Shown here piece by piece: positions 50,801 to 58,000 of a stretch of DNA of 64,000 nucleotides. The DNA is from Phalacrocorax aristotelis. Taxonomy: Eukaryota; Chordata; Aves; Suliformes; Phalacrocoracidae. The position numbers and the translations under genes were made by a program. The notes beneath the pieces were generated by a model that made no database searches, was not told the DNA's origin, and saw only the letters and a list, made by a program, of their open reading frames with translations. Location: contig NC_134281.1 of NCBI RefSeq assembly GCF_949628215.1, positions 46,334,512 through 46,398,511 of the forward strand, read 5' to 3'. Each line of letters begins with the position of its first letter. Position 1 is the first letter of the stretch.

Positions 50801-53237
50801 ATACCCTCATTTTTTTAAATTGGCAACCCTTCCCCTGAAGTCATTGCAACTTCACTAGAAGAGGTTGCATTCCAAGTAGCTTCTGAATTTGGTTTTGTTT
50901 TTTTTTTTTTAAACTATTTTTGGCATGTTATTACCTGCTATCTTAAATTCATTTTAAATTCATTTTAATCTAAGGGAAAAGACCTATCAATCAAATAGAC
51001 TCTTCAGATTCCTTTAAACCGAGCGATCCATTTCAGCCTTTCCCCACCCCAGACATTCCCAAAGAACAAGAAGCAGATCTATTCTGTGATCCATTTGCTC
51101 CCACCAGCATCAGTAAAGAGGCTGACCCCAACAATTTTGCAAACTTCAGTACTGTGAGTAAACACTTTTTACATTTGTTTCAGTATAATGACAGCTTTGA
51201 ATTGTTCACACTGAAGTCTTTAATTTAAAATATTAAAACATATCCCATGTACAAAAGGGATATTGCTTCCAGTTAAAACAGTATTTACATTTAGTTTACA
51301 GCTGAGGCTGTCCTAAAACAAAATACTACAAAATGTTGTAGCTAATGTTAAAATTGCATTGCTTTTGAGTTTGGTTTTTTTTTATGGAGGCCTCCTAGAT
51401 TTTAGAAAATAGGACTTTTAAAATATCTATGTTCTCAGGATTATTAATTTTATCAGAACATGCAGCAGATTTAAATTCTGTATCTATAACAAGCACATTG
51501 TTAACTATCCAATTAAAAATAAAACAAAAGGTGTGATTTTAATTTAGCTGTCACTGAACTTTTTGGTCATAATTTCAATGTACTGAAATACTGATAAACA
51601 GCCTCATAACGGTGTATGTTAATGAAGTATAATTTGATGAGTTTTGAACAGCTAGTAAATTCCAGACTTACGTATAATGAAGTAAAAGGTAGTAAGTGTC
51701 TTTTTATAACCAGAATCCATTTCATAGAAGTCGTGGTGTCAAAGCAGTAGAAGCAAATCTAAAGGTTTGTGCATGCCTTTATATATAATTTTTTTCTCTT
51801 TTGAGCTTTTGCAAATAGGAGTTTTGAAAGACGTCATCTCATTTTCAAGCTTGATACCTGTTAAATGCAATTTGCATTTACAGTATCTTGAGCATACAGC
51901 TTTTTTATTTTCAGGCCTAATAAACTATGTGCTTGATTGAAGTAAACTGAGGATTGACAGGCTCTCAAAATCATCTTGCGCTGGTTGATGTGTCTTGTAG
52001 CATGACAATTTCTGAATTGCTGTTATTGATCACTGTTAGCAGTTAGAGGGACTGAGAAGCCAGTTTGGAGGAGAGAATGTGAAATGTGGAATATAAAGCA
52101 AAAACATTCATTCTCTTTATGAAGGAAAAAGTATTATTTTCCAGCTACAATTATTGGAAATATTAAGTGAACTATGGAGAAAGCTCAAGCTATTCTATAG
52201 TTATTTCCCAAAGAAGCAGCTTAAAGCAGAAACTAGCTGGAGTATATTATAATAACCCTTTCATACTTAACATTGGGACATTCATGAAGACATGGGCTTC
52301 ACCTACCTCTTGGCTTTTCTGCATGCTGACTAGAAACAAACTTTAGAATAATCTTTAGTATTTCATTTAAGGTGATATCCTTAACTGTCTCTGATTTATA
52401 GTCATTGTACCACAGAAATTTAGTTCACATTCTGTTCACATCAACGTACATGGAAAGAATCTGTTTGGGTTTTGGGTTTGGTGTTTTTTGGTTTTGTTTT
52501 GTTAGTTTTCTTTTCTCTTGTATCACACTGACCTTTCTCTACGTTACTACTAGGCTTCTAACTGTAGAGTTAGCTTATTATTTTGCTGCTTCTTGGCAGG
52601 AGTGTTTTTCATCTGCACAATTAAAACCAGTCATTCTACAGCTAATTTTCGCAGTCACTGTCACCTGGAAAAATCACCCCTAGTGAAACTAGGGTAAATC
52701 AGGATGTCCCACAGTGTGGATAGGGGTGTGTTTTGCAAAATACTTTCCTGATTTATTAAAAATTTTTCTTATATAGACTGGTTTTTATCCAAAATAGTTT
52801 GAATTTAGATTATAGCACTTTCTGCTCAGTAACCTTTTTGAAACTTGATATTGAATTTTGAAACATGGCGTATTTCATAAAAATACATCAACTTCAATGC
52901 AGTTCTTAATAGTTAAACCTTAGACTAAGCTAATCTTAAGTGTATTAAAATAAAAAAGCAAGTAATATTTGAAGACCAGAATATATACAATATTTTCTAA
53001 AACTGTAATTGGCCCTTAAACCAAGGACTTGGACAATGTTAGTTTTCATTGTATTATTAATCTGGTTTATTTTGTCTTTTAAAAATGCAGTATTCTACTG
53101 AGGAAGACATGATTGAATGGGCTAAGAGGGAAAGTGAGAGAGAAGAGAAAGAAAGACTGGCAAGACTAAAACAGCAAGAGCAAGAAGACTTGGAACTGGC
53201 TATTGCACTCAGTAAATCTGAAATTTCAGAAGCATGA
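2830..53237 (+). CDS. EPS15: EPS15, endocytic EH-domain scaffold (25 coding exons, 918 aa)
   Basis: EPS15 is a cytoplasmic adaptor at the rim of clathrin-coated pits. It binds AP-2, epsin and ubiquitinated receptors and supports EGFR internalisation. The joined exons read as three EH domains (about residues 10-105, 124-215 and 253-350). Canonical EF-hand loops are at 59-70, 171-182 and 271-282, and the NPF-pocket tryptophans are W55, W167 and W301. A heptad-rich coiled coil follows (about 370-535), then a tail with 14 DPF motifs (about 620-860) that bind the AP-2 alpha ear, a PALPPK SH3 ligand at 793-798 (Crk-type), and two UIMs (about 872-890 and 902-915). Y871 aligns with human Y850, the EGFR-dependent phosphosite. 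The start has a strong Kozak context (A at -3, G at +4) and matches the family N-terminus ending LSLTQ. Length is 918 residues against about 896 in human; most of the excess is a linker after EH2. EPS15L1 is less likely because the coiled-coil and tail wording follow EPS15 closely. Confidence 0.96.
2857..10127 (+). other. EPS15 intron 1 (about 7.3 kb)
   Basis: The first 700 bases continue the CpG island, including a CCCT-type pyrimidine repeat at about 2887-2918. The rest is AT-rich unique DNA with no exon I can support. A C-rich tract at 8483-8505 could form a G-quadruplex on the minus strand. The intron ends in a CT repeat and TTTTTTACAG acceptor. Confidence 0.8.
2884..2919 (+). repeat. CCCT tetranucleotide repeat
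   Basis: About seven tandem CCCT units start roughly 30 bases after the exon 1 donor. This purine/pyrimidine mirror-type tract is likely length-polymorphic and lies within the promoter-proximal CpG island. Confidence 0.8.
10128..10169 (+). CDS. EPS15: EPS15 exon 2, residues 10-23
   Basis: Acceptor TTTACAG and donor GTATGT, phase 0 at both ends. It encodes [14 protein letters not shown], the first helix of EH domain 1. Confidence 0.95.
10170..15802 (+). other. EPS15 intron 2 with inserted LTR
   Basis: AT-rich intron of about 5.6 kb. The only feature I can support is the solo LTR at 12702-13304. An open frame at 11219-11515 shows no family resemblance. Confidence 0.75.
12702..13304 (-). mobile_element. 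solo LTR of an avian endogenous retrovirus (ERVL-like)
   Basis: The element starts TGTTGTGG and ends CAGCCCA. It is flanked by identical 5-bp target duplications TTTGT (12697-12701 and 13305-13309). The sequence, including the CCAGCAGGCAACTGAGCACC block and the TCAGCTGTCCTGGCTGTGT block, is one I recognise as a very common LTR in neoavian genomes. No internal gag or pol sequence adjoins it, so it is a solo LTR left by recombination. On the minus strand a CRE-like ATGTCAT motif precedes a degenerate TATA-like CACATAAAG, which suggests retroviral sense is minus, opposite to EPS15. A 5-bp duplication fits ERVL-type integration. Strand is inferred. Confidence 0.85.
15803..15892 (+). CDS. EPS15: EPS15 exon 3, residues 24-53
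   Basis: Acceptor CTCCCCCCAG, donor GTATTT, phase 0. It encodes the EH1 segment [10 protein letters not shown] to LTDLVLGK, covering the first, degenerate EF-hand and the helix before the NPF pocket. Confidence 0.96.
16228..16275 (+). CDS. EPS15: EPS15 exon 4, residues 54-69
   Basis: Acceptor GTTTCAG, donor GTATGA, phase 0. It carries the conserved NPF-pocket tryptophan W55 and most of the calcium loop D59-E70 of EH1 ([11 protein letters not shown]). Confidence 0.97.
17275..17370 (+). CDS. EPS15: EPS15 exon 5, residues 70-101
   Basis: Acceptor CCTCTAG, donor GTAAGA, phase 0. It finishes EH1 ([15 protein letters not shown]) and ends in the proline run PVPPPRF that packs on the domain. Confidence 0.97.
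17476..17503. repeat. perfect inverted repeat, 11-bp stem, 6-nt loop
   Basis: TGTTGTAGGGC at 17476-17486 pairs exactly with GCCCTACAACA at 17493-17503 across the 6-base spacer CCTATT. It lies in intron 5, about 105 bases after the exon 5 donor. Confidence 0.85.
17801..17866 (+). CDS. EPS15: EPS15 exon 6, residues 102-123
   Basis: Acceptor TTTCTTTAG, donor GTAAAC, phase 0. It encodes the linker between EH1 and EH2 ([11 protein letters not shown] to PWAVK). Confidence 0.96.
18321..18446 (+). CDS. EPS15: EPS15 exon 7, residues 124-165
   Basis: Acceptor CCCTTGCAG, donor GTAAGA, phase 0. It encodes the first half of EH2, from [14 protein letters not shown] to LPVDILGR, nearly identical to the human protein. 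Confidence 0.97.
18908..18967 (+). CDS. EPS15: EPS15 exon 8, residues 166-185
   Basis: Acceptor ATTGGTAG, donor GTAAGT, phase 0. It carries W167 of the NPF pocket and the complete canonical calcium loop D171-E182 ([12 protein letters not shown]) of EH2. Confidence 0.97.
20471..20494. repeat. TA/CA microsatellite
   Basis: A run of TA dinucleotides passes into CA dinucleotides in intron 8, about 40 bases before the exon 9 acceptor. It is a compound dinucleotide repeat, likely length-variable. Confidence 0.85.
20531..20731 (+). CDS. EPS15: EPS15 exon 9, residues 186-252, with extended EH2-EH3 linker
   Basis: Acceptor CTTGTTCAG, donor GTATAG, phase 0. It finishes EH2 ([19 protein letters not shown]) and continues past SKRK into 38 proline- and serine-rich residues. 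As I recall it, the canonical human protein goes almost directly from SKRK to WVVSP. The extra part resembles the linker of the paralogue EPS15L1. Confidence 0.93.
22323..22468 (+). CDS. EPS15: EPS15 exon 10, residues 253-301
   Basis: Acceptor is a C-rich tract ending TTTAG; donor GTAGGG. The exon ends after two bases of codon W301. It begins EH3 ([15 protein letters not shown]) with a canonical calcium loop D271-E282. Confidence 0.96.
23354..23513 (+). CDS. EPS15: EPS15 exon 11, residues 301-354
   Basis: Acceptor CTGTACAG, donor GTAAGG. It completes W301 and EH3 ([20 protein letters not shown]) and runs to SDRGVSLQK, phase 0 at its end. The second EF-loop of EH3 is degenerate, as in the family. 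Confidence 0.96.
23514..27212 (+). other. EPS15 intron 11 (about 3.7 kb)
   Basis: AT-rich, with A-rich and T-rich simple tracts at about 25168-25228 and 26165-26310. A weak candidate 30-nt microexon at 25231-25260 is discussed among the findings. No other exon is supported. Confidence 0.7.
26165..26310. repeat. T-rich low-complexity tract with C and G runs
   Basis: Long T runs are broken by CCCCCCCCCC and by G runs (GGTAGGTGTTTTTTGGGGGG). It is low-complexity DNA without open frame or repeat-family signature. Confidence 0.7.
27213..27298 (+). CDS. EPS15: EPS15 exon 12, residues 355-383
   Basis: Acceptor TATCTTTCAG, donor GTAGGT, ending after two bases of codon R383. It encodes [18 protein letters not shown], the lead-in to the coiled coil, then [10 protein letters not shown]. 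Confidence 0.95.
29410..29835 (+). mobile_element. CR1-like non-LTR retroposon, 3' fragment
   Basis: The block GAACTAGATGATCTTTACAG followed by GTCCTTTCTGACCCAAACCA at about 29760-29800 is the diagnostic 3' end of chicken-repeat-1 elements in sense orientation. It is followed by a decayed ATTCTGTGA terminal repeat at 29818-29826. Upstream, GTCCCTGCCCAGGGTAGGGG and CCTAGGGACGTTGTGG match older parts of the same region with many differences, so the copy is old and 5'-truncated. The left boundary is approximate. Confidence 0.85.
31386..31422. repeat. perfect inverted repeat, 14-bp stem, 9-nt loop
   Basis: TTTTTCCTGCTCAG (31386-31399) and CTGAGCAGGAAAAA (31409-31422) are exact reverse complements across the 9-base spacer TTTTCATAC. 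It is in intron 12. Confidence 0.9.
33120..33192 (+). CDS. EPS15: EPS15 exon 13, residues 383-407
   Basis: Acceptor GGTCTTCTAG, donor GTAAAT. It completes R383 and encodes [20 protein letters not shown], the first coiled-coil heptads, identical to the human sequence as I recall it. It ends in phase 0. Confidence 0.97.
33193..38235 (+). other. EPS15 intron 13 (about 5.0 kb)
   Basis: AT-rich with a conspicuous T/G/C-rich low-complexity tract at about 36885-37016 and an A/C-rich one at about 37180-37222. No exon or named element is supported. Confidence 0.7.
36885..37016. repeat. T/G-rich then C-rich low-complexity tract
   Basis: T runs alternate with G runs (GGGGGGTTGG, GGGGTGGGG) and the tract ends in two long C runs near 36992-37011. 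It is strongly strand-asymmetric and non-coding. Confidence 0.75.
38236..38397 (+). CDS. EPS15: EPS15 exon 14, residues 408-461
   Basis: Acceptor TTATTACAG, donor GTAAGG, phase 0 at both ends. It encodes central coiled coil rich in Q, E and K ([10 protein letters not shown] to CAEEAHL), the part that drives dimerisation. Confidence 0.97.
38992..39189 (+). CDS. EPS15: EPS15 exon 15, residues 462-527
   Basis: Acceptor TGCTTTAG, donor GTAAGG, phase 0. It continues the coiled coil ([20 protein letters not shown], later [14 protein letters not shown]). Confidence 0.97.
41089..41286 (+). CDS. EPS15: EPS15 exon 16, residues 528-593
   Basis: Acceptor GTTTACAG, donor GTGAGT, phase 0. It ends the coiled coil ([14 protein letters not shown]) and begins the serine/asparagine-rich tail. 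[10 protein letters not shown] is shared with the human protein. A second AG six bases in could give an isoform without V528-Q529. Confidence 0.95.
41837..41914 (+). CDS. EPS15: EPS15 exon 17, residues 594-619
   Basis: Acceptor CTTCTGTAG, donor GTGAGT, phase 0. It encodes an acidic, poorly conserved spacer ([15 protein letters not shown] to IPKK). Its first bases GTAAGG themselves look like a donor site. Confidence 0.88.
42261..42351 (+). CDS. EPS15: EPS15 exon 18, residues 620-650
   Basis: Acceptor ATTGCCCAG, donor GTAAGT, ending one base into codon 650. It starts the AP-2 binding tail: EDPF, then [11 protein letters not shown] as in the human protein. Confidence 0.95.
42384..42425. repeat. 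21-bp tandem duplication
   Basis: Two adjacent 21-base units (42384-42404 and 42405-42425) differ at one position. They start 32 bases after the exon 18 donor. Confidence 0.9.
43732..43767 (+). CDS. EPS15: EPS15 exon 19 (36 nt), residues 650-662
   Basis: Acceptor TTTTTAACAG, donor GTGAGT. This small exon encodes [12 protein letters not shown] with two DPF motifs. Codon 650 reads Asn where I recall Ser in human. It ends one base into codon 662. Confidence 0.95.
44632..44768 (+). CDS. EPS15: EPS15 exon 20, residues 662-707
   Basis: Acceptor GCTTTTTAG, donor GTAAGT, ending in phase 0. It holds the densest part of the AP-2 binding region, with five DPF motifs ([24 protein letters not shown]). 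Confidence 0.97.
46365..46434 (+). CDS. EPS15: EPS15 exon 21, residues 708-731
   Basis: Acceptor AATTTTAG, donor GTAAAA, ending one base into codon 731. It encodes [13 protein letters not shown] with one DPF. Confidence 0.94.
47635..47711 (+). CDS. EPS15: EPS15 exon 22, residues 731-756
   Basis: Acceptor GTGTATTTAG, donor GTAATA, ending in phase 0. It encodes [20 protein letters not shown], a DPF plus FxxF-like elements that bind AP-2 ears. Confidence 0.95.
48215..48377 (+). CDS. EPS15: EPS15 exon 23, residues 757-811
   Basis: Acceptor TTTGTTGAAG, donor GTAAGA, ending one base into codon 811. It has one DPF, then NVFEEPP and the proline-rich [14 protein letters not shown], whose PALPPK (793-798) matches the Crk SH3 ligand described for EPS15. 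Reading past the donor meets a stop after three codons. Confidence 0.95.
50975..51153 (+). CDS. EPS15: EPS15 exon 24, residues 811-870
   Basis: Acceptor ends TCTAAG, an uncommon AAG; donor GTGAGT; ends in phase 0. It encodes [15 protein letters not shown], two more DPF motifs (SDPFQPF, CDPF) and [13 protein letters not shown]. An expected third DPF near its start reads DSF here. Confidence 0.95.
51714..51764 (+). other. EPS15: candidate NPF-encoding cassette exon of EPS15
   Basis: The site has a pyrimidine-rich acceptor (TCTTTTTATAACCAG), 51 open bases and an AAG|GTTTGT donor. Flanking exons 24 and 25 join in phase 0 and 51 is divisible by three, so inclusion keeps frame. It would add 17 residues, [17 protein letters not shown], just before Y871. 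I do not recall it from the canonical human protein. Its use is inferred; the alternative is a chance open segment with weak splice sites. Confidence 0.45.
53091..53237 (+). CDS. EPS15: EPS15 exon 25, residues 871-918 and stop
   Basis: Acceptor AAAAATGCAG. It starts with Y871, equivalent to human Y850. It then encodes UIM1 ([13 protein letters not shown], core A881/S885) and UIM2 ([13 protein letters not shown], core A907/S911), and ends SEISEA with TGA at 53235-53237. The UIMs bind ubiquitinated cargo and direct mono-ubiquitination of EPS15 itself. Confidence 0.98.
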   Translation, partial: YSTEEDMIEWAKRESEREEKERLARLKQQEQEDLELAIALSKSEISEA

Positions 53238-53578
53238 AGTTTAGTATAAGATTTTGTCTTATGTCAGCTGTTTTGTCCCCTTTCCTGAATACCTAACCTA
53301 TTTAAATGTTAATCAGAAAATACATATATACAAGGAACTATGAAAGGTTTAAAATTTCTGAAAGTGGTGTGAATGTTTCTGCTAAATTCAATCCTTTTGG
53401 TTATTGTTTGAATAACTTAAGTTTAGCATTCAGTTTCTCTCAAGTTTTCAGGAGAACAAAGTACTATTCCGAGCTGTAAGCAAATCAGTTTAAAACGCAG
53501 GTAGTGAGATTGTAGTTTGACTGTAATCAGTCAGCAGTTGGTAATTGAGCATAAAGTGAATATAGCAATTATTCTGTC

Positions 53579-53612
53579 ATGGCTGACTGTCTCCCATCAA
53601 GCAGTCAGCCAT
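53579..53612 (+). repeat. 3' UTR stem-loop, 11-bp perfect stem
   Basis: ATGGCTGACTG (53579-53589) pairs exactly with CAGTCAGCCAT (53602-53612) across a 12-base loop, with one further possible G-U pair. It lies about 340 bases after the stop codon and would form in the mRNA. Confidence 0.85.
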
Positions 53613-54738
53613 TTCAAACCTTTTATTCTTCTAAAGAGATTTTAGTAATGCCAGAGTTGTGGAGTGCTTTATTTTATGTGTTTGCATATAGATTTTTCTG
53701 TTCACCGAAGATTCTACGTTTGGATTTGAAATAACAATCTTTATGGAGTCTACATCAGAAAGAGTGTGTCTTTCTGAAATCTTTAATGCTTTTCTTGCAT
53801 GGTCATAGGTTTTAAGACAGACCTGTTATTTTGTTTTATAAAGCCGTTAAATTGAAGATTCATGTGTATTTGCTGTTGGCCAAGATGACTGTCAAATTAT
53901 GAGACCCCACTGCTATTTGAGCCACTTTTGCCTGTGAAATATGCAGCTGAACTGGCAAGTTAATAAGTTCAATTTGAAATAGGATTGAGAATAGAAAATA
54001 AAAGCAGGTAGTCTGATTTTTGGTTTGTTTTTTGTTTGGTTTTTTTTTAACCACAGTTGTTTTCTGTATATGTAATTTATTGAATGCCAACTGATAGTTG
54101 CACCTTAAACTGAATAATTTCTTTATGGTCACTGAGTCAGAGTAGGATTGATAGAATGCTAATGAAAATAACTTAATAAAAATAACTTATTGTTCATTTT
54201 GAAAGAACTTTATTTTGGAGAATCAGTTTCATTAAAATAATTTCCAAAATCTTTTGCCCTATCTAAGAAAAATGAATGGCAGCAGCCTAAACATCAAGAG
54301 ATTGGGGTTTTTTCTTGCACTTTTAACCTGTGGCATTTCTGTTGAGGAAATTGAAGTGTTTCAACAATCTGCACTGATGGGAAAGGGGTAGAACTCCCCT
54401 TTTTGATGAGATTGAGAACTTGGCCATGCTTCAGTATTTTAAGCTCTTCCCATTACCAATCAAGGCTGCTGTTGCATGATTTTGAGGGTAGTTTTCAATT
54501 TTTCAGGAAAAATGGGTAACCTGACTGGGATGGCTTTTCTTTTGCACTGGGAAATGAGCATATAAAACCTGCTCAAAAAAGTAACTTCAACTTTTGCAAG
54601 TATTAAATAGTTATAAATAGTATCATCTATACATCTTTGTAATGAGTGTACACTAATCTTGCAAACCATATGCTTAACTGGATTACACAGTTTCTTATCT
54701 TTTGTTAAAAATGTATACTCAGTGGACCAACATGATAT

Positions 54739-54766
54739 TATATGTATATATTATATATATATATTC
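54739..54766. repeat. TA-rich microsatellite in 3' UTR
   Basis: An imperfect TA dinucleotide tract within the EPS15 3' UTR, overlapping the Pumilio-like site. Confidence 0.75.
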
Positions 54767-55018
54767 CTGCTTTCCATTATGGAATTTAAAGTTTTGAGTC
54801 ATTTGATGTTACATTTCATGTTACTGACTCTGACTATAGTACTTTTACTCAGACTACCAACAAACCACTGCTGTGAGCTAAATGGCATTACTTTATGAAG
54901 TTTTAACTGTTTGGGTTGTTTTTTTTTTTTTAAACCAACTTGTTCAGGTGGGATTAGCCTCTATTTATAGACTTCCCTTTTGTTTAAAAAATCTAACAAT
55001 AGCCTGTAATTACAAAGA

Positions 55019-55024
55019 AATAAA
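55019..55024 (+). promoter_or_regulatory. poly(A) signal AATAAA, candidate distal
   Basis: Canonical hexamer about 1.8 kb after the stop, followed within 40 bases by GT- and T-rich sequence. Use is inferred. Confidence 0.5.
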
Positions 55025-55044
55025 GTTTAAGTACATAAGCGTGA

Positions 55045-58000
55045 ACTGTTTGCCTATTTTATTCAAAAGGGTGCTGTGAGCTGTAAAGCAACACGTAAAT
55101 GTAATGCAAACAATATAAAGTTACGATTGTAGTCTGATGGGAGCAGGTTAATTTTCAGAGAAAAAAGTTGCCTGAATCTTGAGGTTAGCCGAAGTGCACA
55201 CTAATCCCATCTGTCACTTGCTTCATTAGGAGTTGTGGCAGCTTCAAATAAAACTCGGGCTACTCTTGCCCAATGATTTTTGCCTGCACAAGGGTTGCAG
55301 AACCCAAATGTTTAGATACTTAAGATTTATCTGTGAAGATATGGAAGCATCCTCTACTGGCTGCTGTCAACATACAGGGCTTCAGAGATCTTTAGTTTGA
55401 TGCACCATATATAATTCTTCTAAATGTCTGTCTGCATTATGTGTCCTTTATGTCAAGCATAGACTGTTTGATCAGAAGTTTAGGAGTTTCAGCAACTGTT
55501 TACATATGTCTGATCCTTTTGTTACAGTAGTGCGAAGTTTTAATATCTCATCTAAGTGGACCCAAATCTCTTTGCCTATTTTCTTTTAACGAGACATCAG
55601 TTGAATTAGGCCACATAGTATCTTCATTAATTTTATCAGGTTCACACACATTCTTAAGGCTATTTGAAACCTTCTGTAGGCTGTCTATTTTTTTTCCTCG
55701 TAAATCCCCTGTCAGGCTTCCATCTGGGGTGCATTTTGCCTGTGATTGTGCTGCTTTCAACGCTCTCTCCCCTCAAAATTGTGTGCGCAGTCCATTTAAC
55801 TCTTTATCATGAAACCAGAGATAGTTGCTAATCATCTTGAATAATTTTATATCCTCTCTTCACTGCCTTTCACTTCCTATAGTATGAAGTTCTGTCATAT
55901 AAAGGTTTCTATTGCATTCACAGAATACCATTGCACTCAAAATATTGAAGAGATTATCTAATGTCTAGCAGATGAGTTGTCCACTTGACAGTTACCTTTC
56001 CAATGCAAGTTACCTGAAGCAACTTAACTAGAAACTGTATTGGAAGAATATACTGGGGATTAATGTTAAGTCTGTTATAACACTGAAGTATTGACAAGGA
56101 ATAAAATAGCAATAAAGGTGCTTGGTGAAGGAACTGACATACAAGGTGGACTTGAAGTGGAATTTTTTAGAAAGCTGTCTGCTTCAGCACAGTGGATTTT
56201 AAGCCAGGAGACTTGATGTGAGAGATAATACTAACCTTTCTGCTTAGTACTTAAAAGCTGTTGTGTTAGAACTCAGTATTGGACTTACCAGTTTCTTTGG
56301 TTCACATGGACTTCCTTGCTATCCCTCACCACCTGATGTACCTCTTCCCTAAAATAGCCTCCAGCTCAGAACCATGTTGTCTGCTGTTGTTTCCCCACTA
56401 ACTTCTCAACATCTTAATTTAGCTACTTAAATTTAAATAGATTGTTTCAGAATTCCGATATTTAGCAAAATTATAACTTTAGTATTGAAATGTTTGCCAT
56501 GCTTTAGCCTGAATTGTCAAAGTTGATTGTGTGCGTGGGTGTGCAGTTTCATGTTTTTGCAATATGGATAGAGTTTTTAGATTATAATGTTTTTAGATAG
56601 TGTAGAGTGAACAGGTTTCATTCATAAAAGGGTGAAATTGAAAAAGTAATGTATCTGTTCAAAACACTGGTGACATGTCTTCTCTTTTATGGAATTCCAT
56701 TTTATGGCAGTGGATATTTTTTAATTTAATTCTATTGATAATTAGAGTGAACGTTGGCTTTCAGATGCATCCATTTCTTATAAGAGGGAAGAGGATTTGT
56801 TTCCCTTGTGCGATTATAAAACACAAGACAACGTCAAATTAAAAGCAGATAGTTGACAGTTTGTGTTGGAAGTAATTTTCCCAAATTGTACATCTTTCTT
56901 GATGCAAGTTTGAAACTTACCCTTTTGGTAGGTAGGGTGGAGCTTCAGTTACCTGTATGAGTGTTACTGAACTCTTGAACTCTCTGCAGAATAACTTGTG
57001 TGTTGTCTTCCTTGTTGGCAGCAAGGTGTAGGTATTAAAATTTAAAGGTGGGAGAGTAGGTGAAACAAAACAGATCTCTGAGGCAGTAGCTAAGGGTACA
57101 ACTACCAGCTGGGAAGAGACAGACGTTCCAAGCTCGTAGCACCTAAGCCTTGGTGCAACAACGAAACACATCTTTCTGCCCTAATGATATTTCACTACTC
57201 ACAGCACCAGTCAAACTCTCATGCAACCAAAAGAGCTAGAAAGCTTGTGTTTCCAGGTAGCTCTGAGGCTAAAATGAAGAAAGCTGCTGTCCGCACTCAC
57301 TGCAGAATGAACTGAGTACCCACGCAGGGTGGGAAGACAGCATAATGTTAAAGGAATTTCATATGTGGAGAAAAGTCAGGGAGGGAAAAAAACGAAAAGT
57401 ACTTTCCTCTTGTGCTTACAGACTGATAGATGAGTATGAGAATCCCTTGTGGTTTTTTTTGTGGGAAGCTTCACAGAAAACTTTGGCCTGTGTCTCTTAT
57501 GCCAGAAAAGATGGGAAGTACCTTTTAATTTGTCAGGTGACAAGCCTTCAAGTCTAGGTCAGTAATATCCTGAAACAGAAGTCATCTTCATCCACAATCT
57601 CTTTAAAGAAACATGAATAACAAAAAAATACATAAATAATACCAGCTGCATTGCCATTCTTAGCACAACAGGAATTCCTAAGTATTCTGAGCAGAAATTG
57701 AGATATCTAGAGCTGGTAGGACCTTAGATTTTAAACTCAAAACAAGCATTAGTTTTTAAAGCAGGGGATCACATAGCTAGTTGATAGAAGGGAAAAATGC
57801 TGCATTGTTTGGATGTGTATTCAAGAGGTCAGGATGTTGTTTCTAGTTATCTCTTGGCAATTTATTAAATGATTTTGGACAAACCACTTCTTAATGCTAA
57901 TCTGTTTCCTGTTTTCTAAATGACGGTGGGTCTGACAGTGTATTATGTAACTGCTATAATTTAGAAAGACAGTGCAGAGTAAAAGGAATGTTATCCCATT

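Larger units (their letters stand above)
53238..55045 (+). other. EPS15 3' UTR (end approximate)
   Basis: AT-rich non-coding DNA follows the stop. AATAAA hexamers at 53997-54002, 54175-54180 and 55019-55024 offer alternative cleavage points; the last is followed by a GT-rich then T-rich stretch and is my choice for the long form. A Pumilio-type TGTATATA lies at 54743-54750. Further hexamers at 55247, 56100 and 56111 could extend it. The end is inferred. Confidence 0.65.

Noticed and set aside
2830-53237. Identity as the paralogue EPS15L1
   Set aside because: The coiled coil ([20 protein letters not shown]), DPF tail and SEISEA C-terminus follow EPS15; only the EH2-EH3 linker resembles EPS15L1.
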